A stretch of DNA of 64,000 nucleotides, from assembly GCF_026619435.1 (NCBI RefSeq), contig NZ_JAOVZQ010000001.1:441501-505500 (forward strand), in the 5' to 3' direction. A program made the position numbers and the translations under genes. This DNA comes from Hoeflea ulvae (GTDB lineage: Bacteria; Pseudomonadota; Alphaproteobacteria; Rhizobiales; Rhizobiaceae). Below the pieces are notes generated by a model. It did not search any database, was not told the DNA's origin, and saw nothing but the letters and a program-made list of their open reading frames with translations. Numbering within the stretch: position 1 is the first letter of the stretch; every line of letters begins with the position of its first letter. Positions 10,544-19,960 of this stretch are shown piece by piece.

Positions 10544-11938
10544 ATGACCCAGACCGATACCCCTTTCGTCCCGCCGGCGCCGGTTCCCAGAACAACCCCG
10601 CCCTCCCGGTTCGAGATCATCCGCACGGTGATGCGCAATCCGCTCGAGCTGTGGGGCGAGCCGTCCTTCCGGCGCGAGTGGATGCAGGTCAAGTTCTTCA
10701 ACGAGCGGACGCTGATCGTCAATCATCCGGGTCTGGTGCGGCATGTGCTGGTCGACAATGCCCAGAATTACAAGATGGCCACCATCCGCCAGCTGATCCT
10801 GCGTCCGATCCTGCGCGATGGCCTGCTGACCGCCGAAGGCGAGACCTGGCGGCGCTCGCGCAAGGCCATGGCACCGGTATTCACGCCGCGCCATGCCCGC
10901 GGCTTTGCCGAAAAGATGCTGGCGCAATCGCGCCTGTTCACCGATCGCTACGAAACGGCCGCCGCCCGCGGCGAAATCCGCGACATCGCCGTCGACATGA
11001 CCGAGCTCACCTACGAGATCCTGTCGGCGACGCTGTTTTCGGGACAGGTGACAGGCACCGAGGCCGAATTCTCCGGCGACATCGAGCGGCTTTTGTCCTC
11101 CATGGGCAGGGTCGATCCGATGGACCTGCTCAAGGCGCCGTCCTGGGTGCCGCGCTTGAGGCGCCTGTTCGGCTATCGCATCCTCGCCAAGTTCCGCGGG
11201 ATCGTGGAACAGACCATGGCGGCCCGGCAGCAGCTGATGCGCACGGACCCGGATTCCGTGCCGGAGGATTTCCTCACCCTGCTGATCCGGCTTCACGGCC
11301 CCGACGGCCTGACCATCGACGAGATCGAGGACAACATCATCACCTTCATCGGCGCCGGTCACGAGACCACGGCGCGGGCGCTGGGATGGACGCTCTATTG
11401 TCTGGCCAATTCGCCCGCCGATCGCGAGAAGGTTGAGGCCGAAATCGACGAGGTGCTGGCGCGCGAACCCGATCCGGTCAAATGGCTCGACGCGATGCCG
11501 TGGACGCGCGCCGCCTTCGAGGAGGCGATGCGGCTCTATCCGCCCGCACCCTCGATCAACCGCGCCGCGATCGAAGATGACCAGTGGGACAATGGCAAGG
11601 GCGAGACCGTGACCATCGAAGCCGGCACCACCGTGCTGGTGATGCCCTGGACCCTGCATCGCCACACCCTGCTGTGGGATCAGCCCGGCGCCTTCATTCC
11701 GTCGCGGTTCCTGCCCGAGAACCGCGGCAAGATTGACCGCTTCCAGTATCTGCCCTTCGGTGTCGGTCCGCGCATCTGCATCGGCGCCACCTTCGCGCTG
11801 CAGGAGGCGGTGATCGCGCTGGGCGTGCTGATGTCGGAATATCGCTTTGACTGCGTTGCCGAGACCAGGCCCTGGCCGGTGCAGAAACTCACCACCCAGC
11901 CCGAGGGCGGATTGCCGATGCGGGTGAGCCGCAGATAG
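10544..11938 (+). CDS. Cytochrome P450
   Basis: This soluble bacterial P450 monooxygenase has 464 residues and no membrane anchor. The heme-binding loop FGVGPRICIGATFA carries the axial cysteine. The K-helix ExxR is EEAMRLYPP, and the I-helix oxygen-activation motif is GAGHETTARAL. The ATG at 10544 follows AGGAAG. No ferredoxin or reductase gene is adjacent, so the electron donor is unknown, and the substrate cannot be told from sequence. The 281 bp between gyrB and this gene hold the gyrB promoter, with no other feature evident. Confidence 0.92.
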   Translation: MTQTDTPFVPPAPVPRTTPPSRFEIIRTVMRNPLELWGEPSFRREWMQVKFFNERTLIVNHPGLVRHVLVDNAQNYKMATIRQLILRPILRDGLLTAEGETWRRSRKAMAPVFTPRHARGFAEKMLAQSRLFTDRYETAAARGEIRDIAVDMTELTYEILSATLFSGQVTGTEAEFSGDIERLLSSMGRVDPMDLLKAPSWVPRLRRLFGYRILAKFRGIVEQTMAARQQLMRTDPDSVPEDFLTLLIRLHGPDGLTIDEIEDNIITFIGAGHETTARALGWTLYCLANSPADREKVEAEIDEVLAREPDPVKWLDAMPWTRAAFEEAMRLYPPAPSINRAAIEDDQWDNGKGETVTIEAGTTVLVMPWTLHRHTLLWDQPGAFIPSRFLPENRGKIDRFQYLPFGVGPRICIGATFALQEAVIALGVLMSEYRFDCVAETRPWPVQKLTTQPEGGLPMRVSRR

Positions 11939-12079
11939 GGCGGTGGCCGTGCTTCGGACCGCGTCATTGGCGCGATCGCGGCACCCGGTGACGTCGGAAG
12001 TGGTGGCGTCTCCGTGCAAACCGTCTTATGTGGTTGCAAGCTCTCATCAGGCGCGGAGTGATTGAACGGACTGCAGACA

Positions 12080-14083
12080 ATGACCTCTCCCCTTTTCCTC
12101 GGCATCGACACCGGCGGCACCTACACCGACGCGGTGCTCTACAGCGAAACCGAAGGCGTGCTGGCTTCGGCCAAGGCGCTGACCACGCGTCACGATCTGG
12201 CCATCGGCGTGTCCGGCGCGGTGGAAACCGCGCTGTCGGAAATCGGCGGCGCCACGGCGCGGATCCGGCTGGTGTCGCTGTCGACAACGCTCGCCACCAA
12301 TGCGCTGGTTGAAGGCCGGGGCGGCCGTGCCGGTCTGGTGATGATCGGGTTCGCCCCCGAAGACCTGCAGCGCGACGGTCTGGCCGAGGCGCTGGGCAGC
12401 GATCCGGTGATCCATCTGCCGGGCGGACACAATGTCCACGGCACCGAAACGCCACTCGATCTGGCGCCGCTGGAAGCCCGGATCGAAGAGCTGGGCCGGG
12501 AAGTCTCGGCTGTGGCCATCGCCGGCTATTTTGCCGTGCGCAATCCTGCCCATGAAATCGCCGTGCGCGACCTGGTGCGCCAGCGCACCTCGCTGCCGGT
12601 CACCTGCAGCCATGATCTGTCATCGCGGCTGGGCGGGCCGCGGAGGGCCTTGACCACATTGCTCAATGCGCGGCTGATCTCGATGGTGGCGCGCCTGATC
12701 GAGGCCACGAGCGGCTATCTGGCCACACGCGGCATTGCCGCACCCCTGATGGTGGTGCGCGGCGACGGCGCCCTGATTTCCGCCAGTGAGGCGCTGATGC
12801 GTCCGATCGAGACGATTCTGTCCGGTCCGGCGGCCAGCCTTGTCGGTGCCCGCCATCTCACCGGTCTCGACAATGCCGTCGTGTCCGATATTGGCGGTAC
12901 CACCACCGATATCGCCGTGCTCGATGGCGGCTTGCCGCGGCTCGATACCGAGGGCGCCACGGTCGGACGCTACCGCACCATGGTCGAGGCGGTGGCGATG
13001 CACACATTCGGGCTTGGCGGCGATTCCGAGCTGCGGCTTGACGAGGGCAGCTATGCCGCGGGCCTGACCCTGGGGCCGCGCCGGCTGATGCCGTTGAGCC
13101 TGGCCGCGCATCTCTGGCCCAAACCGGTTCTCGCCGGTCTCGAACGCCAGGTGCAGGCGAGCTATTCCGGCCGCCATGACGGCCGCTTTGCGCTGCGCAC
13201 CGGCCTGCCGGATGCGCTGGCTTCCGGTCTCACCGCGCAGGAGGCGGCGCTCTATTCCCGGATCACCATCGAGCCGCAACTGCTCGATGTGGTGCTGACC
13301 GGAACCTCGCAACGCGCCACGCTCGACCGGCTTGTCGGCCGCGGTCTGGTGCTGATCGCCGGCTTCACGCCGTCGGACGCCATGCATGTGCTGGGCCGCC
13401 AGAACCAGTGGAATGCCGAAGCCGCAAAGCTTGGCGCCGAAATCTTTGTCCGCCGCAAGGCAGGATCTGGGAAAAATGTGGCGGGAACGCCCTCTGAACT
13501 TGCCGAGATGGTCTCGGCGCGGCTGACCCGGCAGAGCGCGGAGGCGGTGCTGACCGCGCTGATGGCCGAGGATGGCGTTACCGGGCTTGAGTCCGCCAGA
13601 TCCACCTTCATCGATCGCGCCCTGAGCCACACGCCGGGCTTTGTCCGCTTCGGCGTCACGCTGGACCGGCCGCTGGTGGCGCTCGGCGCATCGGCTCCGG
13701 TACATTACCCGGCCATCGCCGATATGCTCGGTGCCGAAAGCTTCGTGCCGGTCCATGCCGGCGTTGCCAATGCGGTGGGCGCCGTTGTCGGACAGGTGCG
13801 CGAAACCGTCACTGTCTTCGTCACCGAACCCGACGAGGGGCGCTACGCGGTCAATGGCGCCGGCCAGCATCAGCTGTTCAGGGACCGGGACGAAGCCTTT
13901 GCCCGGGCGCGGGAACTGGCGGCGACAGAGGCCCGTCTCGCCGCCATCCGCAGCGGCGCCGATCATCCGGTGGTCGAGCACAGCGAGGAGATCGACATGC
14001 CGCTTATCGAGGGACTGGAGAAGCTGATCGAGGCCCGCTTCATTGCCGCGGCTTCGGGGCGCCCGCGCATTACCGTGAGGTAA
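12080..14083 (+). CDS. Hydantoinase/oxoprolinase family protein (HyuA-like)
   Basis: This 667-residue protein belongs to the HyuA/hydantoinase-A group of ATP-dependent cyclic-amide hydrolases and related acetone carboxylase subunits. The N-terminal actin-like ATPase half begins [17 protein letters not shown], with [15 protein letters not shown] after it. The second phosphate motif, [17 protein letters not shown], is near residue 275. An in-frame TTG lies 18 bp upstream, but the ATG at 12080 is the simpler start. HyuA partners are normally encoded beside a HyuB subunit; here glcB follows instead, so it is an orphan. Substrate unknown. Confidence 0.82.
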   Translation: MTSPLFLGIDTGGTYTDAVLYSETEGVLASAKALTTRHDLAIGVSGAVETALSEIGGATARIRLVSLSTTLATNALVEGRGGRAGLVMIGFAPEDLQRDGLAEALGSDPVIHLPGGHNVHGTETPLDLAPLEARIEELGREVSAVAIAGYFAVRNPAHEIAVRDLVRQRTSLPVTCSHDLSSRLGGPRRALTTLLNARLISMVARLIEATSGYLATRGIAAPLMVVRGDGALISASEALMRPIETILSGPAASLVGARHLTGLDNAVVSDIGGTTTDIAVLDGGLPRLDTEGATVGRYRTMVEAVAMHTFGLGGDSELRLDEGSYAAGLTLGPRRLMPLSLAAHLWPKPVLAGLERQVQASYSGRHDGRFALRTGLPDALASGLTAQEAALYSRITIEPQLLDVVLTGTSQRATLDRLVGRGLVLIAGFTPSDAMHVLGRQNQWNAEAAKLGAEIFVRRKAGSGKNVAGTPSELAEMVSARLTRQSAEAVLTALMAEDGVTGLESARSTFIDRALSHTPGFVRFGVTLDRPLVALGASAPVHYPAIADMLGAESFVPVHAGVANAVGAVVGQVRETVTVFVTEPDEGRYAVNGAGQHQLFRDRDEAFARARELAATEARLAAIRSGADHPVVEHSEEIDMPLIEGLEKLIEARFIAAASGRPRITVR

Positions 14084-14342
14084 ATCGCACCCATCGCCAG
14101 AATGTGTTTCGGCCTTTGGGACAATTGACAGGCAATCCCGTGTTCGGCAGGGTCCCGCCATATTTTGGCGAAACCGGTTCGCCTCGTCCCAATTTCGGGA
14201 GTTGAGCGGACAGGACATGATTGCGAGATTGGTGTTGGCGGCAGACCGGACCGGTTTGCAGCGCGGCATTGCGCAGCGACGAAAACAGAGTGTCCAGGTG
14301 ATTCGAGGAGAAGCCGGGGCACACCACAAGCGGAGATCCAGT

Positions 14343-16499
14343 GTGAAGAGAATCGACAAGAATGGCCTGAAGATCAGTGCCGACCTGCATGAGTTCATCG
14401 TCAATGAGGCCTTGCCGGGAACCGGTGTCGACGCCGACGGCTTTTTCGAGGCCTTCGCTGCAACGATCAGGGATCTGGCGCTGAAAAACCGGGCGCTGCT
14501 CGCCACACGCGACGCCATGCAGGACAAGATCGATGCCTGGCACCGCGCCAATGGCGCGCCGGTGGACATGGACGCCTACCGGGACTTCCTGACATCGATC
14601 GGCTATCTGCTGCCTGAAGGCGGCCCGGTCCAGGTCTCGACCGACAATGTCGATCCCGAGATCGCCCTGATCGCCGGCCCGCAGCTGGTGGTTCCGGTGA
14701 TGAATGCGCGGTTTGCGCTCAATGCCGCCAATGCCCGCTGGGGGTCGCTCTATGATGCGCTCTACGGCACCGACGCGCTGGGCGATCTTCCCCAGCCCGG
14801 CGGCTATGACGAAGCGCGGGGCGCCCGGGTGATCGCCTGGGCAAAGGCGTTCATGGATGACAGCGTTCCGCTGGCAGGCGCCAAATGGGCCGATGTCACC
14901 GGGTTCGATTTCGAGAATGGCGAACTGAAAATCAGCACCGGCGGCGGCGAGACCACGCTGGCCGATCCGGCGCAATATACCGGCTTTCAACGCGAAAACG
15001 ATCATGCCTACCGGCTCTATTTCGCGAAGAACGGTCTGCACGCGGTTGTCTCCGTCGATTCCGGCAGCATCATCGGCAAGACCGACAAGGCCAATATTTC
15101 CGACGTGATCCTCGAATCCGCCGTCACCGCCATCATGGACTGCGAGGATTCCATCGCTGCCGTCGACGCCGAGGACAAGACGCTGGTCTACCGCAACTGG
15201 CTTGGCCTGATGCGTGGTGATCTGGCCGAGGAAGTGCACAAGGGCGGCAAGAGCTTCACCCGCAGGCTCAATGACGACATCAGCTTCTCCGCACCTGACG
15301 GCAAGCCGGCCACGCTCAAGGGCCGCTCGCTGATGCTGGTCCGCAATGTCGGTCACCTGATGACCAATCCGGCGATTCTCGATCATGACGGCAACGAGAT
15401 CCCGGAAGGCATCATGGATGCGTTCGTCACCGGTCTCATCGCGCTGCATGATATCGGCCCCGATGGCCGCCGCGCCAATTCGGCCACCGGCTCGATGTAT
15501 GTGGTCAAGCCGAAGATGCACGGCCCCGAGGAAGTGGCCTTCGCGGTCGAGATCTTCTCCCGTGTCGAAGCCGCCATCGGCATGGCGCCCAACACCATCA
15601 AGATGGGCATTATGGACGAGGAGCGCCGCACCACCATCAATCTCAAGGAATGCATTCGCGCTGCCGGGGAACGCGTCGTCTTCATCAACACCGGTTTCCT
15701 CGACCGCACCGGCGACGAGATTCACACCTCGATGGAAGCCGGACCGATGATCCGCAAGGGCGACATGAAGCAGGCGGCCTGGATTGCGGCCTATGAAAAC
15801 TGGAATGTCGACATCGGGCTTGAATGCGGTCTCGCCGGCCATGCCCAGATCGGCAAGGGCATGTGGGCCATGCCCGACCTGATGGCGGCGATGCTGGAGC
15901 AGAAGATCGGCCACCCCAAATCGGGCGCCAATTGTGCCTGGGTGCCGTCGCCCACCGCCGCGACGCTGCACGCCACCCATTATCACAAGGTCAATGTCGC
16001 CGAGGTCCAGGCCAGTCTGCGCAATCGCGAGCGCGCCAGCCTCAACGATATCCTCTCCGTTCCGGTGGCGCGCAATCCCAACTGGACGCCGGAAGAGATC
16101 CAGCGCGAGATCGACAACAATGCCCAGGGCATATTGGGATATGTCGTGCGCTGGGTCGACCAGGGCGTCGGCTGCTCCAAGGTTCCCGACATCAACAATG
16201 TCGGACTGATGGAAGACCGCGCCACGCTGCGGATTTCGGCCCAGCACATGGCCAACTGGCTGCACCATGGCGTCGTCACCCGCGAGCAGATCATCGAGAC
16301 CATGAAACGCATGGCCGAAGTCGTTGATGGCCAGAATGCCGGCGATCCGGCCTATCGCCCGATGGCGGCCGATTTTGACAAGTCGATCGCATTCCAGGCG
16401 GCAGTAGAACTGGTGCTCGAAGGCCGTGCCCAGCCCAATGGTTATACCGAGCCGGTGCTGCATCGCCGCCGTCTCGAACTCAAGGCTGCCGGCGGCTGA
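14343..16499 (+). CDS. glcB: Malate synthase G
   Basis: This enzyme condenses glyoxylate with acetyl-CoA to malate in the cytoplasm (glyoxylate bypass). It has 718 residues, matching the long G isoform (about 723) rather than the short A form. Core segments include [37 protein letters not shown] and [18 protein letters not shown], and the C-terminal [20 protein letters not shown] carries the catalytic-base region. I chose the GTG at 14343 because it follows GGAGATCCA and gives the family's normal N-terminus ([11 protein letters not shown]); the upstream in-frame extension has no conserved character. An isocitrate lyase gene is not in the window. Confidence 0.95.
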   Translation: MKRIDKNGLKISADLHEFIVNEALPGTGVDADGFFEAFAATIRDLALKNRALLATRDAMQDKIDAWHRANGAPVDMDAYRDFLTSIGYLLPEGGPVQVSTDNVDPEIALIAGPQLVVPVMNARFALNAANARWGSLYDALYGTDALGDLPQPGGYDEARGARVIAWAKAFMDDSVPLAGAKWADVTGFDFENGELKISTGGGETTLADPAQYTGFQRENDHAYRLYFAKNGLHAVVSVDSGSIIGKTDKANISDVILESAVTAIMDCEDSIAAVDAEDKTLVYRNWLGLMRGDLAEEVHKGGKSFTRRLNDDISFSAPDGKPATLKGRSLMLVRNVGHLMTNPAILDHDGNEIPEGIMDAFVTGLIALHDIGPDGRRANSATGSMYVVKPKMHGPEEVAFAVEIFSRVEAAIGMAPNTIKMGIMDEERRTTINLKECIRAAGERVVFINTGFLDRTGDEIHTSMEAGPMIRKGDMKQAAWIAAYENWNVDIGLECGLAGHAQIGKGMWAMPDLMAAMLEQKIGHPKSGANCAWVPSPTAATLHATHYHKVNVAEVQASLRNRERASLNDILSVPVARNPNWTPEEIQREIDNNAQGILGYVVRWVDQGVGCSKVPDINNVGLMEDRATLRISAQHMANWLHHGVVTREQIIETMKRMAEVVDGQNAGDPAYRPMAADFDKSIAFQAAVELVLEGRAQPNGYTEPVLHRRRLELKAAGG

Positions 16500-16523
16500 G
16501 CAACAGCGACCGGCTGAGACAAG

Positions 16524-16558
16524 AAAGCCCGCCGGAACTGAGTTCCGGCGGGCTTTTT
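16524..16558 (+). terminator. Rho-independent terminator of glcB
   Basis: A 14-bp perfect stem (AAGCCCGCCGGAAC with its complement, TGA loop) is followed by TTTTT. It begins 25 bp past the glcB stop and may also serve the convergent L,D-transpeptidase gene, since the minus-strand side also ends in a short T-run. Confidence 0.9.
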
Positions 16559-16581
16559 CAATGGCGGCAGAGGCGTAAAAC

Positions 16582-17229
16582 CTATTGCTTGACGATGACC
16601 CGGGTGCTCTTGCCCGGACGAACGCGCTCGTAAAGGTCGATGATGTCCTGGTTCATCAGGCGGATGCAGCCCGAGGAGGCGGCGGTGCCGATCGAGGCCC
16701 ATTCCGGCGTGCCATGCAGGCGGAACAGCGTGTCTTCGCCCTTCTGATTGAACAGGTACAGCGCGCGCGCGCCGAGCGGGTTTGCCAGGCCGGGCTTCAT
16801 GCCGTCCTTGCCGTATTTGGCCAGCTCGGGCTTGCGGGTGATCATTTCCTTGGGCGGTGTCCAGGTCGGCCATTCCTGTTTCCAGGCGATATAGGCCTCG
16901 CCTTCCCAAGCAAATCCGGCCTTGCCGACGCCGATGCCGTAACGCACGGCTTTCTTGCCCGGAAGCACCAGATAGAGAAAGCGGTTGGGTGTGTCGACAA
17001 TGATGGTGCCCGGCTTTTCCTTGGTGCCATAGCTGACGATCTGCCGGTGGAACTGCTTGTCGATCTTGCTGATCGGCACCGCCGGGATCGAATAGCCGGC
17101 GTCACTCACCGTGCCGTATTCGGAAGTGAAAATCTGGGTGGTGGAGCCACCGCCCGAACTGGACGAACAGCCTGCAAGCGCGAGCGCCGCGATCAGGCCC
17201 GCGATGGTAAGTGAAAAACGAGGTATCAT
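16582..17229 (-). CDS. L,D-transpeptidase lipoprotein (YkuD domain)
   Basis: This 215-residue envelope protein would cross-link peptidoglycan or anchor proteins to it. The ATG at 17229 was chosen over an upstream in-frame start because it gives a lipoprotein signal (MIPRFSLTIAGLIAALALAGC, lipobox LAGC). A serine/glycine linker follows, then a YkuD domain from about residue 60. The catalytic pattern is present: the histidine in LFRLHGTPEWASIG, and the active-site cysteine in ASSGCIRLMNQDII. A CtrA-type site lies 71-85 bp upstream of the start, so expression may be tied to the cell cycle. Confidence 0.9.
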   Translation of the reverse strand: MIPRFSLTIAGLIAALALAGCSSSSGGGSTTQIFTSEYGTVSDAGYSIPAVPISKIDKQFHRQIVSYGTKEKPGTIIVDTPNRFLYLVLPGKKAVRYGIGVGKAGFAWEGEAYIAWKQEWPTWTPPKEMITRKPELAKYGKDGMKPGLANPLGARALYLFNQKGEDTLFRLHGTPEWASIGTAASSGCIRLMNQDIIDLYERVRPGKSTRVIVKQ

Positions 17230-17299
17230 TATATGATCTTCCGAGAGCAAGGCGTTGGGCGCCAGTTTTAGAATCACGCGCAACTTGGCACCGGTTATT

Positions 17300-17314
17300 T
17301 TAAACAAATCTTAA
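17300..17314. promoter_or_regulatory. CtrA-type binding site between L,D-transpeptidase and mmcB genes
   Basis: TTAAACAAATCTTAA is a full TTAA-N7-TTAA match to the CtrA consensus of Caulobacter and Rhizobiales. It lies 71 bp upstream of the L,D-transpeptidase ATG and 124 bp upstream of mmcB, in a divergent intergenic region, so it could act on either. Confidence 0.6.
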
Positions 17315-17420
17315 TCACGCAACTCTCTTCGAAGAAAAGCCGGGACAGGATACTCGCTTTGTCTCGGGTCATTGTTTTTCTGCAACAAGAAGGGCGCTGA
17401 CATTGCGACGCCAGGCAAAC

Positions 17421-17438
17421 TGGGGCATTTATGCCCCA
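17421..17438. repeat. Perfect 18-bp inverted repeat overlapping the mmcB start
   Basis: TGGGGCAT-TT-ATGCCCCA is a perfect 8-bp inverted repeat with a 2-bp centre. Its last base is the A of the proposed mmcB ATG. As DNA it could be a repressor operator; as RNA, a hairpin hiding the start. No LexA-type GTTC-N7-GTTC box was seen here. Confidence 0.6.
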
Positions 17439-17908
17439 TGCCCATTATCTCTCCCCATTCCGACAATCCGCTTGTCGACGGCCGCCAGTCCGACCGTGCG
17501 ATGATGGTCCGCCGCGGGGTCCAGCGGCTGTTTTCCGATCTGCGGCTGTCGATGGTGCCCGAATTGTCGCTGGCCTCGGGGCGGCGCGCCGACCTGGTGG
17601 CGTTGAACCCGGCCGGCGAGATCTGGATCGTCGAGATCAAGTCTTCGATTGAAGATTTCCGGTGCGACAGCAAATGGCCCGACTACCGGTCCCATTGCGA
17701 CCGGCTGTTTTTTGCCACCCATGCAGGCGTGCCGACCGAGATTTTCCCGCAGGAATGCGGCCTGATCATCGCGGACACATGGTCGGGTCACATGGTGAGG
17801 GAGGCGCCGGAACACCGGCTTGCCGCGACCACGCGCAAGGCGATGCTGCTGAGATTTGCCCGCGCCGCCGCCGATCGGCTGCTTCTGGCCGAACTCGCCG
17901 CCGGCTGA
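17438..17908 (+). CDS. mmcB: MmcB family DNA repair protein
   Basis: This 156-residue protein has a PD-(D/E)XK-like nuclease core. The ADLVALNPAGEIWIVEIKSS stretch carries D and ExK catalytic-type residues, followed by FRCDSKWPDYRSHCDRLFFA. MmcB is known in Caulobacter as a mitomycin-C-related repair protein. The ATG at 17438 begins PIISPHSDN; an in-frame start 66 bp upstream exists but has little conserved character. There is no clear ribosome-binding site before either. It converges on actR. The start overlaps an 18-bp palindrome, and a CtrA-type site lies further upstream. Confidence 0.85.
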   Translation: MPIISPHSDNPLVDGRQSDRAMMVRRGVQRLFSDLRLSMVPELSLASGRRADLVALNPAGEIWIVEIKSSIEDFRCDSKWPDYRSHCDRLFFATHAGVPTEIFPQECGLIIADTWSGHMVREAPEHRLAATTRKAMLLRFARAAADRLLLAELAAG

Positions 17909-17919
17909 AATCGCTTCGC

Positions 17920-18489
17920 TCAGCGCGGCGCGCGCTTGGCAAGGATCCGCTGCAATGTCCGCCGGTGCATGTTGAGCCGCCGCGCGGTTTCCGAGACATT
18001 GCGCTCGCACATTTCATAGACCCGCTGGATATGCTCCCAACGGACCCGGTCGGCCGACATCGGGTTTTCCGGAAGCTCGGCCCGTTCACCCGGCTTGCGG
18101 GTCAGCGCGGCAAACACCTCGTCGGCGTCAGCAGGCTTGGCCAGATAGTCGATCGCGCCCAGTTTCACGGCGGTCACCGCCGTGGCGATGTTGCCATAGC
18201 CGGTCAGCACGATGATCCTCGTGTCATCGCGGCGTTCCCGGATCGCCCCGATCACGTCGAGCCCGTTGCCGTCCTGTAGCCGCATGTCGACCACGGCATA
18301 TTTCGGTGGGTTGCGCCGCGCCTTGGCCAGGCCCTCGGCAACGCTTTCGGCAATGTCGACCACAAAGCCGCGGGCTTCCATGGCGCGGGCCAGCCGGCGA
18401 AGGAAGGGCGCGTCGTCATCGACCAGCAACAGCGTCGCGTCTGGTCCAATGGGCTGGGTTTCGGTCGAATTGGCAGTTTCGTCGGTCAT
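17920..18489 (-). CDS. actR: ActR/RegA-type redox response regulator
   Basis: This DNA-binding response regulator of the RegBA/PrrBA/ActSR family has 189 residues. The receiver domain (about 18-130) has the acidic pocket LLLVDDDAPF, the phospho-acceptor aspartate in YAVVDMRLQDG, the threonine of IIVLTGYG, and the lysine of YLAKPADADE. A short linker leads to a Fis-type helix-turn-helix at the C-terminus (NVSETARRLNMHRRTLQRIL). ActR acts on genes for redox, carbon and nitrogen metabolism and acid tolerance in rhizobia. It is 84 bp downstream of actS on the same strand and probably cotranscribed with it. Confidence 0.93.
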   Translation of the reverse strand: MTDETANSTETQPIGPDATLLLVDDDAPFLRRLARAMEARGFVVDIAESVAEGLAKARRNPPKYAVVDMRLQDGNGLDVIGAIRERRDDTRIIVLTGYGNIATAVTAVKLGAIDYLAKPADADEVFAALTRKPGERAELPENPMSADRVRWEHIQRVYEMCERNVSETARRLNMHRRTLQRILAKRAPR

Positions 18490-18573
18490 GATTCACCTTA
18501 TCGGTGTGCGCAGGATACAGTCTGTATCTCCGATTTAATGCGGTTTTGCAATTTATCCAGTTCCGGCACGGAT

Positions 18574-19893
18574 TCAGTGAGTTTCACTGGTCCCGAACAG
18601 GTCCATTTTCTCTCGCGGCCAGCTGATCTGGACATGCGCGCCGGTAGCAGGCGGGGTCCGGTTGGAGAATTTCAACTGGGCGCCGGAGCGCTCGAGCAGG
18701 GTCTTGGCGATGAACAATCCCAGCCCCAGCCCGCCGGCCTTTTCCCGGTCAAGCCGGTTGCGCCGGTTCATGAACGGCACGCCGATCTGGGTCAGCACGT
18801 CGGGTGCAAAGCCGGGCCCGTCATCATCGATGCTGATTTCCACCCGGTCCTTGCCGTGCGACACCGTCACCGTTACCTCGGAATCGGCAAAATCGACGGC
18901 ATTCTCGATCAGGTTGCCCAGTCCGAACAGGATGCCCGGATTGCGCCGGCCCACCGGTTCGCGCGAGCCGGTCTCGCCGCGCACCACGTGGATGGCGATG
19001 CCGAATTCCCGGTGCGGCGCGATCACCTCCTCAATCAGCGAGTCCAGTGGCAGCCGCACCATATGGGCCTCGTCTTCCGCCGACAGCGTCGACAGGCGCC
19101 GCAGGATGTCGCGGCAGCGCTCGCTCTGGCTGCGCAGCAGCATCAGGTCATCGGTAAACCGCGGGTCATCCGCCAGCGCCTTTTCCATTTCGCGCGCCAC
19201 CACCTGGATGGTTGCCAGCGGCGTGCCGAGTTCGTGTGCGGCCGCCGCAGCCAGGCCATCGAGCGCCGAAATGTGATGTTCGCGCTGCAACACCAGCTCG
19301 GTCGCAGCCAGCGCATCGGCCAGCTGATTGGCCTCGGCCGAGACCTGGAACGAATAGAAGGCCGCAAACGCCGTGGTCGACACGATGGCGATCCACGCCC
19401 CGCCGATCAGCAGCACCGGAAATTCGAAATCGCTTCCCGGATACCAGGGCAGCGGCAGCGAATAAAACGCCAGAACGGTGACGCTGGTCACCGACAGCGC
19501 GCCAAGGCTCAGGGTATGGCGCACCGGCTGCGATGCCGAGGAAATGATCACCGGAACGCACAGCAGCACCGAAAACGGATTGGCCAGACCTCCGGTCAGG
19601 AACAAAAGCCCGGAGAGTTGCAGAACGTCGATCGACAGCACCGCCGTGGCCTCCAGCGGCGGCAGCCGGTGCGCTGCTGGAAAACGCACGGACAGGAAGA
19701 TGTTGAGCCAGGCCGAGCAGGCAATCAGCGCAAAGCACATCAGCTCCGGAAGCTCAAAGCCATAGCCATGGGCGACGACCAGCACCGTGAAGCTTTGCCC
19801 CGCCACCGCCAGCCAGCGCAGCCGTGTCAGCGTCTGCAGCCGCAGCCGGTGCCGGATCGAATGATCATCATGCAAGGACGGGGTCATGGTCAT
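18574..19893 (-). CDS. actS: ActS/RegB-type redox sensor histidine kinase
   Basis: This membrane kinase is the partner of ActR. The chosen start at 19893 gives 439 residues, close to known ActS; upstream in-frame codons run into hrpB. About six membrane helices fill residues 25-200. The RegB quinone-site heptapeptide GGxxNPF is present as GGLANPF. The phosphorylated histidine lies in AAAAAHELGTPLATIQ, and the redox cysteine region is conserved as QSERCRDILRR. The ATPase domain has NLIENAVDFA, DDDGPGFAPD and GGLGLGLFIAKTLL. These features support quinone- and thiol-based redox sensing as in RegB. Confidence 0.93.
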   Translation of the reverse strand: MTMTPSLHDDHSIRHRLRLQTLTRLRWLAVAGQSFTVLVVAHGYGFELPELMCFALIACSAWLNIFLSVRFPAAHRLPPLEATAVLSIDVLQLSGLLFLTGGLANPFSVLLCVPVIISSASQPVRHTLSLGALSVTSVTVLAFYSLPLPWYPGSDFEFPVLLIGGAWIAIVSTTAFAAFYSFQVSAEANQLADALAATELVLQREHHISALDGLAAAAAHELGTPLATIQVVAREMEKALADDPRFTDDLMLLRSQSERCRDILRRLSTLSAEDEAHMVRLPLDSLIEEVIAPHREFGIAIHVVRGETGSREPVGRRNPGILFGLGNLIENAVDFADSEVTVTVSHGKDRVEISIDDDGPGFAPDVLTQIGVPFMNRRNRLDREKAGGLGLGLFIAKTLLERSGAQLKFSNRTPPATGAHVQISWPREKMDLFGTSETH

Positions 19894-19960
19894 GGGGTCA
19901 GGTCTAGCGCATCGGGGTTCAAGGTCACAAACTGTTTTCAGCTGACGGATCTGCCGCGCA

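Noticed and set aside
10346..12019. 557-residue minus-strand open frame over the P450
   Set aside because: The plus-strand P450 is unambiguous (heme loop and ExxR). This frame is a shadow rich in G, R and H.
12620..14569. 649-residue minus-strand open frame
   Set aside because: It is antisense to the HyuA-like gene, with low-complexity G/H/R-rich translation and no motif.
14070..16463. 797-residue open frame on the minus strand
   Set aside because: It is antisense to glcB, whose plus-strand frame has clear malate synthase motifs. The minus frame shows no recognisable domain; long antisense frames are common in GC-rich genes.
17229..17438. LexA box before mmcB
   Set aside because: No GTTC-N7-GTTC or GAAC-N7-GAAC occurs in this interval; only the CtrA-type site and the palindrome are seen.
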